In this document: piece by piece, positions 7,359 through 15,317 of the stretch
Numbering within the stretch: position 1 is the stretch's first letter
Layout of the letters: each line of letters starts with the position of its first letter
Source: Gammaproteobacteria bacterium
Lineage (GTDB): Bacteria; Pseudomonadota; Gammaproteobacteria; Pseudomonadales; Azotimanducaceae_A
Direction: 5' to 3'
Length of the DNA stretch: 21,823 bases
Assembly: GCA_002714125.1 (NCBI GenBank)
Contig: PAWP01000120.1
Span: forward strand, 1 to 21,823
Notes under the pieces: generated by a model
Told to the model about the DNA's origin: nothing
The model's database searches: none
Seen by the model: the letters and a program-made list of their open reading frames with translations, nothing else
Made by a program: the position numbers and the translations under genes

Positions 7359-8936
7359 TCAGGAACTGCAGGACAACATCGAGCAGCCCGGTCGCGTCCG
7401 TGCCCAATCAGGGCGCTTTTCCGCAAAGTGCTCCCGCTCCGGCTGCTCCGCGTAAGGCTGACGCATTGTGTCGAGCAGTTCGTGAACCAGACTGAAGTCA
7501 CCGGTTTCAGCCTTGTCGATAGCCAGCTGTGCAAGATAGTTGCGCATCACGTATTTAGGGTTAACGGCATTCATCGACGCCGCCACGTCAGCGCCCGGGC
7601 GACCCACCCCCTGCAGACGTTCACGCCAGCGCGCAACCCAGGCATCTAGGCGTTCACGATAGGGCGCGTCGATCTGCGCAGGGACATAGTAGGCATCCTT
7701 CAGCGCCTCGACGTTGTCGTCATCCTCATGGCTGACCATGTTCGCCAGCCTGCGATAAAAGAGAGGCATATCAGTCTCAACGACGGGCAGCAGTTCCAGC
7801 AGGTCATTGACCAGCGACGCATCCTGCTCCACCTCGAACGCTGGCAGGCCGAGCTTCGCCACCTGCATGGTCTGCCAGGCGTCTTGATAGATGTCGACAA
7901 AGGTCTTGAGCGCCGCCTCGAGAGGTGGAGCCTTACCAACAAGCGGATAGATCGCGTTCGCAAGCTGCAGCAGGTTCCATTGGGCAATGCCTGGCTGATG
8001 CGCAAAGCGGTATCGCTTGCTTGCTGCGTCCGTTGTATTTGGCGTCCAGCCCGGATCATAGTCTTCGAGCCAGCCGTAGGGACCATAGTCAATGGTGAGC
8101 CCCAGAATCGACATGTTGTCGGTATTCATCACACCATGCACAAAGCCAACCCGCATCCACTCGCAGACCATGACGGCGGTACGCTGGGTAATCTCCTCGA
8201 ACCACTGCACATAGACATCGTCTGCGTCAGGATCCAGCTCGGGAAAATGGTGTTCGATCGTATGATCAGCCAGACGTTTGAGAAGTTCGTGGTCCTGCTG
8301 CGCCGCCAGGATTTCGAAGTTGCCAAACCGGATAAAACTTGGAGCAACCCGACATACCACCGCGCCCGGTTCGGGTTTGGGATCACCGCTGTAAAGAATG
8401 TCACGGACAACGTCGTCACCGGTCGTAATCAAGCTCAGCGCGCGGGTGGTGGGCACCCCTAGGTGGAACATCGCTTCACTGCAAAGAAACTCGCGCAAAG
8501 ACGAGCGCAGCACAGCCAGCCCGTCGGCGGTCCTTGAGTATGGCGTCATACCTGCACCCTTGAGTTGCAGCATCTGACGCTTGCTGTCTCTGACTACCTC
8601 ACCCAGGGCAATCGCTCTGCCATCACCCAGCTGGCCGGCCCAGTTGCCAAATTGATGACCGCCATAGCACATAGCGTGCGGATCCATCCCAGACAGCACC
8701 GTATTGCCTGCAAAAACGTTGGCAAAGGCCTCTGAGGTGACATCCGCGGCGGACAGGCCAAGCTCAGCGCTCACCTCCGGGGAATGAGCCACCAGTGTTG
8801 GGTTCGGTACTGGCGTCGGCGCTACCCGGGAAAAACACGCCCCCGCGACTTCACGAACATAGTTCGCTTCCGTTGGATCGGCTGGCAGTTCCCGAGTAAA
8901 AGCGTTATCAAAGCGGAGCGCGTCAAGGCCGGTCAT
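7359..8936 (-). CDS. selO: Protein adenylyltransferase SelO (YdiU/UPF0061 family)
   Basis: SelO is a pseudokinase-fold enzyme that transfers AMP from ATP to protein hydroxyl groups and is linked to redox stress in bacteria. The 525 residues carry the family signatures: YGGHQFGNWAGQLGDGRA (91-108), the nucleotide-binding lysine K126 in QLKGAGMTPYSR, the catalytic loop HGVMNTDNM (267-275) with N271 and D273/N274, and D283 of DYGP as metal ligand. The C-terminus ends CSMLSCSS, so the position that is selenocysteine in vertebrate SelO is cysteine here. ATG at 8936 follows GGAG by 6 nt. A longer frame upstream to 9395 crosses the promoter and overlaps dctP antisense, so I rejected it. It is divergent from the TRAP operon. 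Confidence 0.97.
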   Translation of the reverse strand: MTGLDALRFDNAFTRELPADPTEANYVREVAGACFSRVAPTPVPNPTLVAHSPEVSAELGLSAADVTSEAFANVFAGNTVLSGMDPHAMCYGGHQFGNWAGQLGDGRAIALGEVVRDSKRQMLQLKGAGMTPYSRTADGLAVLRSSLREFLCSEAMFHLGVPTTRALSLITTGDDVVRDILYSGDPKPEPGAVVCRVAPSFIRFGNFEILAAQQDHELLKRLADHTIEHHFPELDPDADDVYVQWFEEITQRTAVMVCEWMRVGFVHGVMNTDNMSILGLTIDYGPYGWLEDYDPGWTPNTTDAASKRYRFAHQPGIAQWNLLQLANAIYPLVGKAPPLEAALKTFVDIYQDAWQTMQVAKLGLPAFEVEQDASLVNDLLELLPVVETDMPLFYRRLANMVSHEDDDNVEALKDAYYVPAQIDAPYRERLDAWVARWRERLQGVGRPGADVAASMNAVNPKYVMRNYLAQLAIDKAETGDFSLVHELLDTMRQPYAEQPEREHFAEKRPDWARTRPGCSMLSCSS

Positions 8937-8966
8937 GCTGTTCTCCAGATAAGCGTGCGCAGGCAC

Positions 8967-8972
8967 ATTATA
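8967..8972 (-). promoter_or_regulatory. -10 box of selO
   Basis: A perfect TATAAT on the minus strand sits 30 bases before the selO ATG inside GC-rich DNA, giving a leader of about 20-25 bases. The hexamer 17 bases upstream (GCGGGC) does not resemble a -35 consensus, so an activator or an alternative sigma factor may contribute. Confidence 0.45.
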
Positions 8973-8983
8973 CGGTTTGCGGA

Positions 8984-9007
8984 CGCGGGGCCCGCGGGTG
9001 CGCCCGC
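8984..9007. repeat. Overlapping GC-rich palindromes between selO and dctP
   Basis: CGCGGG-G-CCCGCG (8984-8996) is a perfect interrupted palindrome and it overlaps GCGGG-TGCG-CCCGC (8994-9007). They lie just upstream of the selO -10 box and 56 bases before dctP, where an operator for the divergent pair could be. No regulator gene is adjacent. Confidence 0.35.
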
Positions 9008-9062
9008 ACTTGCCGCCCCCACCCCGAAACGCTAGGGTCCGGGACGCCAAAGGGGGGATTGC

Positions 9063-10175
9063 ATGTTTTCCAAGCAGGCGCTGTTGACTGCCGTTGCCGC
9101 AGCTTTCATCGTGGGGCTGATAACCAGCCTTGCGGTCCGGCCACCCTCCGCGCCGGCAGATGGGGCGGCCCAGACAACTGCGGACGGCAGAGTTGTCGAA
9201 CGGATCCGCTGGCGGATTCCGCTGTCCTCCTCCAGAAATCTGCCAGGTAGCGGCGAGACCCAGATTTGGATGGCTGATGCGGTATCCAAAGCTTCCGGCG
9301 GTGGCATTCGCTTTCAGCTCTTCGATCCCGGGGAGGTAGTTCCCGCGTTTGCCATCACCGACGCTGTCCGTGATCGCAAAGTCCCGGCTGGCCACACCTG
9401 GCTCGGTTATGACCAGGGCAAGATCCCAGCTTCAGCCCTGTTCGGCGCCACGCCTTTCGGCCTGCGCCCGTGGGCTTACATCGGGTGGTGGTTCTTTGGT
9501 GACGGGGAGAAGCTCGCCAACGAAATCTACGCCGAACACAACATGAAGCCGCTGCTCTGCGGTATCACTGGTCCAGAAACGGCCGGCTGGTATGCCAAAC
9601 CCATCGAGAGCCTGGACGACATCCAGGGGCTGAAGATTCGCTTTGCCGGGATTGGCGGTAAGATCATGCAGCGTGCCGGTGCCTCGATCACCATGCTGCC
9701 GGCCGGTGAAATCTTCCAGGCCCTTGAGACGGGCGTTATCGACGCGACTGAGTACAGTCAGCCGATCACTGATCAGGCGCTAGGCTTCTCGCGGATAGCC
9801 AAATACAACTACTACCCAGGATGGCACCAGCCGTTCAGCGCATCGCACCTGGTCGTCAATCTGGACATATGGAACTCGATTTCCGGCGCGGACCGCGAGC
9901 TGATCCATATGCTCTGCAGTGCAGCCACCGGGCGCCACCTGGGTATGACTGAGTCGCTGCAAGGGGAGATCATCAAAGGCTTCCCCGACATCGGCGTCAC
10001 GGCAATGGAGACGCCGGTTCAAATTCTCCGGGAACTCGAAGGCCATGCAGCCGTCGTCCTGGATGAAGACGCAGCGAAAGATGCAGACTTTGCGCGGGTG
10101 CTCGCCTCCCAGCGGGCCTTCAAGGAGAACCACGACTTCTGGCGACGTCTCGCATACCTGCCACGGGAGTTTTAG
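9063..10175 (+). CDS. dctP: TRAP transporter substrate-binding protein (DctP family, 2-oxo/monocarboxylate-like)
   Basis: This is the periplasmic solute receptor of a tripartite ATP-independent transporter, which delivers an organic acid to the DctQM membrane complex. The 370 residues begin with an uncleaved or signal-type hydrophobic segment (about 6-25). The family core follows: LDDIQGLKIRFAG, then the arginine-containing strand, and ALETGVIDATEYSQP at about 220-234. The E-Y-x-x-P-x-x-D-x-x-LGF pattern is like TakP-type receptors for 2-oxo acids or lactate, a tentative substrate hint. ATG at 9063 follows a strong AGGGGGG. It is 3 bases from dctQ, forming a dctP-dctQ-dctM operon. Length is normal. 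Confidence 0.93.
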   Translation: MFSKQALLTAVAAAFIVGLITSLAVRPPSAPADGAAQTTADGRVVERIRWRIPLSSSRNLPGSGETQIWMADAVSKASGGGIRFQLFDPGEVVPAFAITDAVRDRKVPAGHTWLGYDQGKIPASALFGATPFGLRPWAYIGWWFFGDGEKLANEIYAEHNMKPLLCGITGPETAGWYAKPIESLDDIQGLKIRFAGIGGKIMQRAGASITMLPAGEIFQALETGVIDATEYSQPITDQALGFSRIAKYNYYPGWHQPFSASHLVVNLDIWNSISGADRELIHMLCSAATGRHLGMTESLQGEIIKGFPDIGVTAMETPVQILRELEGHAAVVLDEDAAKDADFARVLASQRAFKENHDFWRRLAYLPREF

Positions 10176-10178
10176 CGG

Positions 10179-10751
10179 GTGGCTACACTCGAATTGCCGA
10201 AAACCCCGGTGTCACGCGCTATAGACGCAGTACTCGTAGTAGTTGGGCGGGCCTCAGTCTGGATTTGGGTTGTGCTGATGACGGTTGTGGTCATCAACGT
10301 TGCGATGCGGCACCTGTTTGGCCAAGGGCGTGTCGAGCTCGAGGAGTTGCAGTGGCACATGAACTCAATGGGGTTTCTACTCGCCATCTCGTACGCGTAT
10401 CAGGCCGATGCACACATACGCATTGACCTTGTCTCGCAACGACTTTCCGAGCGCATGCGCGCATGGATAGAACTGTACGGCACCTTCATCCTGCTGCTGC
10501 CATTTGTAATTATGATCCTCTGGTTCAGTGTCCCGTTCGTTTCCCAAAGTTACGCCGTGGGCGAGGTATCCCAGTCCCCCGGGGGCCTGCCGTTGCGCTG
10601 GTTGATCAAAGCCATGTTGCCGCTTGGGATGGCCCTGCTGCTCCTCGGCATCATTTCACGCATCCTGCGGGTTTGGGCATTTCTTTGTACTCCGAAGGCG
10701 GCGCTCAAAGCGCAGCGAAAGGATGGGGATGCCGAGGAAGAATTAGCATGA
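10179..10751 (+). CDS. dctQ: TRAP transporter small permease subunit (DctQ)
   Basis: This is the small membrane subunit that pairs with DctM in the inner membrane for sodium-driven uptake. The 190 residues hold four hydrophobic helices (about 13-45, 62-76, 97-125 and 140-170). They include the RHLFGQGRVELEELQWH segment and an ADAHIRIDL motif typical of DctQ proteins. The start is GTG at 10179, three bases after the dctP stop, with GGGAG about 9 nt upstream. Its TGA overlaps the dctM ATG by four bases (ATGA), so translation is coupled. Confidence 0.93.
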   Translation: MATLELPKTPVSRAIDAVLVVVGRASVWIWVVLMTVVVINVAMRHLFGQGRVELEELQWHMNSMGFLLAISYAYQADAHIRIDLVSQRLSERMRAWIELYGTFILLLPFVIMILWFSVPFVSQSYAVGEVSQSPGGLPLRWLIKAMLPLGMALLLLGIISRILRVWAFLCTPKAALKAQRKDGDAEEELA

Positions 10752-12106
10752 CGGGCGCCGAGGTTCTCGCGGTCGGGATGTTCTTTGCTTTCATCGTGCT
10801 GATTTTTACCGGGTTCCCGATTGCCTGGGTTTTGGGCGGACTCTCGATTGTCTTTACGGCGCTCGCGATCATCTTCGAGGTGGACTTTGCGATTTCCTCC
10901 GGTGTCGACTGGTACTACACATCGGTCACCGTGGATCGAATATGGAACACCATGGAGAACTGGGTCATGGTGGCGTTGCCCATGTTCATCTTCATGGGCA
11001 TCCTCCTTGACCGCTCGGGCATCGCAAGAGATCTGCTCACAAGCTTCTCCCGCCTGCTGGGACCCGTGCGCGGCGGGCTTGCGATCACCGTGATCCTGAT
11101 TGGCGTTCTGCTAGCAGCGACGACGGGCATCATTGGCGCCTCGGTTGTGTTGCTGGCCCTGCTCGGCCTGCCGGTCATGCTGGACGCAAAATACAACCCC
11201 AGGCTGGCCACCGGAACCGTATGTGCTGTCGGCACCCTGGGTATCCTCATACCACCCTCAATCATGCTGGTAGTCATGGCTGATCGGATGGCCATGAGTG
11301 TCGGCGATCTGTTTCTCGGCGCGCTGTTCCCGGGGATGATGCTAGGCGCGCTCTACATCACTTACCTGGTCGGGGTCGGTTTGTTCCGGCCAAACGAGGC
11401 GCCAGCGACCCAGGGTGAACCCATCACCTTCGACGTGATCTGGGACCTTATCAAGGCGATTGTGCCCGCCGCGTTTCTTATCCTTGCAGTTCTTGGAAGC
11501 ATCTTCTTCGGCTACGCCACACCCACCGAGGCAGCCGGTGTTGGCGCCTTTGGCGCCCTGCTGCTCGCGCTGACAAAACGAACATTGAGCGTTGCGATCC
11601 TCAAAGACGTGCTGGAGGAAACGGCGCGCACCACAGCGTTCATTTTCGGCGCGCTGATTGGCGCGGTGGCCTACACGCTGGTGCTGCGCGGACTGGGTGG
11701 CGACGAGCTGATCTCAGGGCTGTTGCTGGGGCTGCCGTTTGACGGCACCGGCATCATCATCTGTATCCTGCTCGCTACTTTCCTGCTGGGGTTTTTCCTG
11801 GACTGGCTGGAACTGACGCTGATCGTGCTGCCGCTGGTTTCGCCCGTTGTGGTGGATCTAGGCTTCAATCCAGTGTGGTTTACGGTGTTGTTTGCAGTGT
11901 GCCTGCAGACCAGCTTCCTAACCCCGCCGGTCGGCTTTGCAATCTTCTACCTCAAAGGGGTCGCGCCTGATCACATTACCCTGCAAACCATCTACAAAGG
12001 GGTCATACCGTTCATTGTGATCCAGCTGATTGGACTCGCAATCATTTTTAACTGGGAAGCGCTGGTTACCTGGCTGCCCGCGCAGGCGTATACCGCCTCC
12101 GGATAG
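10748..12106 (+). CDS. dctM: TRAP transporter large permease subunit (DctM)
   Basis: This is the transport channel subunit that carries the substrate with sodium across the inner membrane. The 452 residues are highly hydrophobic with about twelve helices. Family segments include FTGFPIAWVLGG near the N-terminus, ATTGIIGASVVLLALLGLP, GTLGILIPPSIMLV, ATPTEAAGVGAFGA, and the C-terminal TSFLTPPVGFAIFYLKGVAP. I chose the ATG at 10748, which overlaps dctQ by four bases and follows GAGGAA. An open frame back to 10463 lies wholly inside dctQ and is not homologous. It is last in the operon; no clear terminator follows. Confidence 0.96.
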   Translation: MTGAEVLAVGMFFAFIVLIFTGFPIAWVLGGLSIVFTALAIIFEVDFAISSGVDWYYTSVTVDRIWNTMENWVMVALPMFIFMGILLDRSGIARDLLTSFSRLLGPVRGGLAITVILIGVLLAATTGIIGASVVLLALLGLPVMLDAKYNPRLATGTVCAVGTLGILIPPSIMLVVMADRMAMSVGDLFLGALFPGMMLGALYITYLVGVGLFRPNEAPATQGEPITFDVIWDLIKAIVPAAFLILAVLGSIFFGYATPTEAAGVGAFGALLLALTKRTLSVAILKDVLEETARTTAFIFGALIGAVAYTLVLRGLGGDELISGLLLGLPFDGTGIIICILLATFLLGFFLDWLELTLIVLPLVSPVVVDLGFNPVWFTVLFAVCLQTSFLTPPVGFAIFYLKGVAPDHITLQTIYKGVIPFIVIQLIGLAIIFNWEALVTWLPAQAYTASG

Positions 12107-12404
12107 GAGCCAGTGTGCCGTTCCTCCACGATTGGAGCGCGGCATGCTATCCCGCGTTGTGCCAGCCGCCTTGCCCGTCGGTCATTAATGCCACAGTCGA
12201 CCTAAAGGATCGCCATTGGAAGCGCACTGACGGCTGTTTATGCACCGTTCGAGCGGCGTAATGGCAATTCCGGCCTTAGGGGGGACATAGCGCATTCTAG
12301 TAGGGCATTAATCCAGGGCTATAGTAGTGAACAGAATATTCAGCCCCGCAGACGGTCGAAGCAATAGTTCCAGCATTAGCGCACAACCCACCCGACAACT
12401 AGTC
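12107..12404. other. Intergenic DNA downstream of dctM
   Basis: I find no gene, RNA or convincing terminator in these roughly 300 bases. Confidence 0.4.
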
Positions 12405-12736
12405 CACTATGGCGCTAGTCTCGGACGAAATGCAGTGTACCTAGCACGCTCACGCCGCAGCCGTAAATGGGCCGCTTGCCAGACCCTGAATACCGACTAC
12501 GCGCCCTGGGCGTGGACGTCACGCACGTCCTCATCGACGGGGGCGAGGCTCCCGACACCCTGGGCAACATGCTGAGGTCCCAGCGATTCAAGGAACTGCG
12601 CCATGCCCGCGATGCGGAAGATAGTCTGGTGCTACTGGTCGAGATTGCAGAGACCTACTTTCACGTTGCGCACCAGCACCGTTTCGCCTGGACCTAAGAA
12701 CTGAACCCACGCTCATTCTTCGATCTCGCCTGGTAG
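12405..12736 (+). pseudogene. Remnant of a short-chain dehydrogenase/reductase (C-terminal part)
   Basis: Fragments in two frames together read like the end of an SDR-family oxidoreductase. One frame gives CQTLNTDYAP (ending near 12506). A shift of frame then gives LGVDVTHVLIDGG, and further on EIAETYFHVAHQHRFAWT (to 12694). Next comes an in-frame TAA at 12695-12697 and ELNPRSFFDLAW to a TAG at 12734. In intact relatives the pattern is 'AQSLA.EYAP.GIHVAHVVIDG', 'IAETYWHLHQQ.RSAWT.EL.LRP'. The N-terminal Rossmann half and its glycine motif are not found. At least one frameshift and one stop separate this from a working gene. Assignment rests on remembered family sequences. Confidence 0.6.
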
Positions 12737-12765
12737 AACCACGCGCCGGCCTGGTCCCTTTCCAA

Positions 12766-13173
12766 CTACGGTTCAATCTTGGGGAGTTCCGGCTCAAGGG
12801 GCTGATCCATGCCCCACAATGCCCAAACGCTCCAGAAGCCAAAGCCGGCGACTGCACCGTACGCCGCCATGACGCCAACCGCAGCGAAGTAGCCTAGCCA
12901 AACCCCAGGCGCGGGCTCTCCAGGCAGCATCAGCGGCCAAGACCAGACTGCTGTGGGGATAAGCCCGCACACTGCCCCTATGCCGACAAGCGTCCACCAG
13001 CGCAGTCGCGCAAAAACGAAGTGTGCCACTAGCGCAGGTAAGCCAAGGAAGGCGAAGTGCAGGGCTGCAGTAGCAATAGCGTCGGCCATCGGCGCCCAAT
13101 CACCAAACCACGCATACGCGATGGCAAGGGGTGGCAGTAGGGCACCGGCAAAGGCTGTGAAGATTTTTAGCAT
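12766..13173 (-). CDS. Small membrane protein, unknown function
   Basis: I do not recognise the family. The 135 residues contain four likely membrane helices (about 5-22, 33-54, 60-80 and 88-118). The first is signal-like, the protein is rich in tryptophan and alanine, and a short polar C-terminal tail ends in ELPKIEP. ATG at 13173 has only a weak GGCGAGG before it. It stands alone between an eroded dehydrogenase and a non-coding stretch, so no operon context helps. Codon pattern and hydrophobic regularity make it more likely real than a chance frame. Confidence 0.6.
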   Translation of the reverse strand: MLKIFTAFAGALLPPLAIAYAWFGDWAPMADAIATAALHFAFLGLPALVAHFVFARLRWWTLVGIGAVCGLIPTAVWSWPLMLPGEPAPGVWLGYFAAVGVMAAYGAVAGFGFWSVWALWGMDQPLEPELPKIEP

Positions 13174-13738
13174 GCCTCGCCTAGCTGCTCGGACAGGTTA
13201 TTTGACGGAGATCGTCCGCGGGGTGCGAACGGCGGCCATAGGTACCTACGCATCCGGGCTGAATGTACCGGGTGCATTGGCGGTTCACTAAGGGATAGCC
13301 ACACTTGCCCCAAGCCCATCAGCAAAGCCGTCCGGCACTGCTCTTGGGGGAAACAATCCATTGGGCGCGTGCATAATCCTCTGATAAGAATGATCGTTGA
13401 GAAAGGTAGCGGGCAGTAACTGACCACCAGGAGTGAACGAGCCGAGGGCGTCCACGCCCTATACAAAGCGGAACGCCTATACGGCTCAAGCTCGTCGGTG
13501 AGGTCCCAAGACGCAACAACCAAAGGCTTGAGAAGCAGACCGCTGCCGACATGAATGCTTTTCTCCTTTGGTCATCATCAAACGGCTTTGGATATAGCCC
13601 CCAACGTCCTACAATGCCAGGCCCGTTGGCTGCCGGCATACCGTCGCACCGCATACAGTACCGGCCAAAACTACACTACTGGTCGCCACGGTTTCTTACT
13701 ACCAAGCGTTTGTCGCGAACCAAAACAGAACCCGATTT
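13174..13738. other. Intergenic region upstream of the P450, with a possible decayed frame
   Basis: No recognisable gene lies in these 565 bases. A minus-strand frame from a GTG at 13455 to TAG at 13288 encodes 55 residues that read like natural protein (LLPATFLNDHSYQRIMHAP, then PDGFADGLGASVAIP). A stop sits just two codons before the GTG, so it may be the tail of a decayed gene. I cannot name a family. The promoter of the P450 must lie here but I see no clear boxes. Confidence 0.35.
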
Positions 13739-15052
13739 ATGAGTGAACAGCCCACGGCCACTGAGCCAACCGAGACCCTAGCAGCCGCACCCGAGACCGA
13801 GAAGAAAGACCCACCACCGATCCCTGACCCGTGGAAAGATCCGGTTGAGCTCATCAATCCAATCGATCCACGCCTTTTCGAGCAAGATATCATTTGGGAT
13901 CACTTTGCGCGTCTGCGCAGAGATGATCCCGTTCACCTGAATGAGATGGGCTGGTCTGGTCGTTACTGGTCTCTCACACGGTTCGAAGACATCATGTATG
14001 TCGACAAACATCACGACCTCTTTTCTTCGGCGCATGGCATTACGCTCGGCACAGCCATCGACTCCGAAACGGACCCGGATGAGCTGCCCATCGAGATGTT
14101 CATCGCAATGGACCCGCCGAAGCACGACCTGCAGCGCGCAACCGTGAGCCCGGTCGTCGCACCACCAAACCTGAAGCAGCTCGAAAGCACCGTCCGCGAG
14201 CGGGCCGGCTGCATCCTCGACAGCCTGCCCGTCGGTAAAACGTTCAACTGGGTCGACCTGGTTTCAATCGAGCTGACCACTCAGATGCTCGCGACACTGT
14301 TCGACTTCCCGTTTGAAGAGCGGCGCAAACTGACCCGTTGGTCCGACGTCGCAACTGCAGCGCCCGGCGGAGGCATCATCGAGTCCGAAGACGAGCGCCG
14401 GGCAGAACTGCTGGAATGTCTTAGCTATTTCACCCAGTTGTGGAACGAGCGCAGCCAGAAGGCGACCGGCAACGACCTCATCTCCATGCTGGCCCACGGT
14501 GAAGAAACACGGCACATGCAGCCGTATGAATTCCTGGGCAACCTGATCCTGCTGATCGTGGGTGGCAACGACACCACGCGTAACTCTATTTCCGGCGGCG
14601 TACTGGCCTTGAATCGCAACCCTGACGAGTATGAAAAGCTGCGCGCTAACCCGGCGCTCATCCCAAACATGGTTTCGGAGATCATTCGGTGGCAGACGCC
14701 GCTCGCTTACATGCGGCGCACTGCGAACCAGGATGTTGAGATTGGCGGCAAACAGATCAAGGCCGGTGAACAGTTGCTCATGTGGTACGTGTCGGGCAAC
14801 CGAGACGAGACTGCCATTCCAAACGCTGATCAGTTCATTATCGACCGACCCAATGCTCGGCGACACCTCTCCTTTGGTTTCGGCATCCACCGCTGCATGG
14901 GCAACCGGCTGGCAGAAATGCAGCTGCGCATCATCTGGGAGGAGATCCTGAAACGCTTCCACACGGTGGAAGTAGTGGGTGAGCCCAAGCTAGTGCCATC
15001 GAGTTTTGTTCGCGGGTTTACCGACCTGCCTGTGCGCGTGCACCCGCTGTAA
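13739..15052 (+). CDS. Cytochrome P450, CYP153 family (terminal alkane/fatty-chain hydroxylase)
   Basis: CYP153 enzymes are soluble bacterial P450s that hydroxylate the terminal carbon of medium-chain alkanes, and some act on fatty acids. The 437 residues have the I-helix GGNDTT (275-280), the ExxR pair E314/R317, and haem ligand C386 in FGFGIHRCMGN. Several stretches closely match CYP153A sequences I know: MFIAMDPPKHD (120-130), LLIVGGNDTTRNS, NMVSEIIRWQTPLAYMRR and RLAEMQLRI. The N-terminus is proline-rich and polar, with no membrane anchor. ATG at 13739 lacks an obvious Shine-Dalgarno. CYP153 normally works with a ferredoxin and a ferredoxin reductase; neither is adjacent, so redox partners must be elsewhere. 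Family assignment is strong, substrate not proven. Confidence 0.92.
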   Translation: MSEQPTATEPTETLAAAPETEKKDPPPIPDPWKDPVELINPIDPRLFEQDIIWDHFARLRRDDPVHLNEMGWSGRYWSLTRFEDIMYVDKHHDLFSSAHGITLGTAIDSETDPDELPIEMFIAMDPPKHDLQRATVSPVVAPPNLKQLESTVRERAGCILDSLPVGKTFNWVDLVSIELTTQMLATLFDFPFEERRKLTRWSDVATAAPGGGIIESEDERRAELLECLSYFTQLWNERSQKATGNDLISMLAHGEETRHMQPYEFLGNLILLIVGGNDTTRNSISGGVLALNRNPDEYEKLRANPALIPNMVSEIIRWQTPLAYMRRTANQDVEIGGKQIKAGEQLLMWYVSGNRDETAIPNADQFIIDRPNARRHLSFGFGIHRCMGNRLAEMQLRIIWEEILKRFHTVEVVGEPKLVPSSFVRGFTDLPVRVHPL

Positions 15053-15317
15053 TAATCCACGCACCGTAAACGGCTCCCACAGGCCGCGCCATCGAGAAGG
15101 GTGAGCTACGCAAGGCTGCACCCTCCAGCGCTGACGCGTTCTGATGTTTGAAGACGGCAGCGGTGCCCTTGGCCAGAAGCTCTTTACTGTCCAAGCGTCT
15201 CCTTTGGCGGCGGTTGGGATTGTAGTTCAGCCAGCCAAGGCGTTGGAATGAGAGATGTAATGTCGGCTGAAGGCTCTAGTCGTTTTCGGAATCACGATCA
15301 TAGATATCATAGCGCTA
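15053..15317. other. Intergenic DNA between P450 and amidase
   Basis: These 265 bases show no terminator, promoter or gene that I can support. Confidence 0.35.

Noticed and set aside
8937..9395. N-terminal extension of SelO
   Set aside because: The extension crosses the selO promoter and lies opposite dctP; homology begins at the ATG at 8936, which has a good ribosome site.
10463..10747. N-terminal extension of DctM
   Set aside because: It lies inside dctQ in another frame; the ATG at 10748 overlapping the dctQ stop fits the family start.
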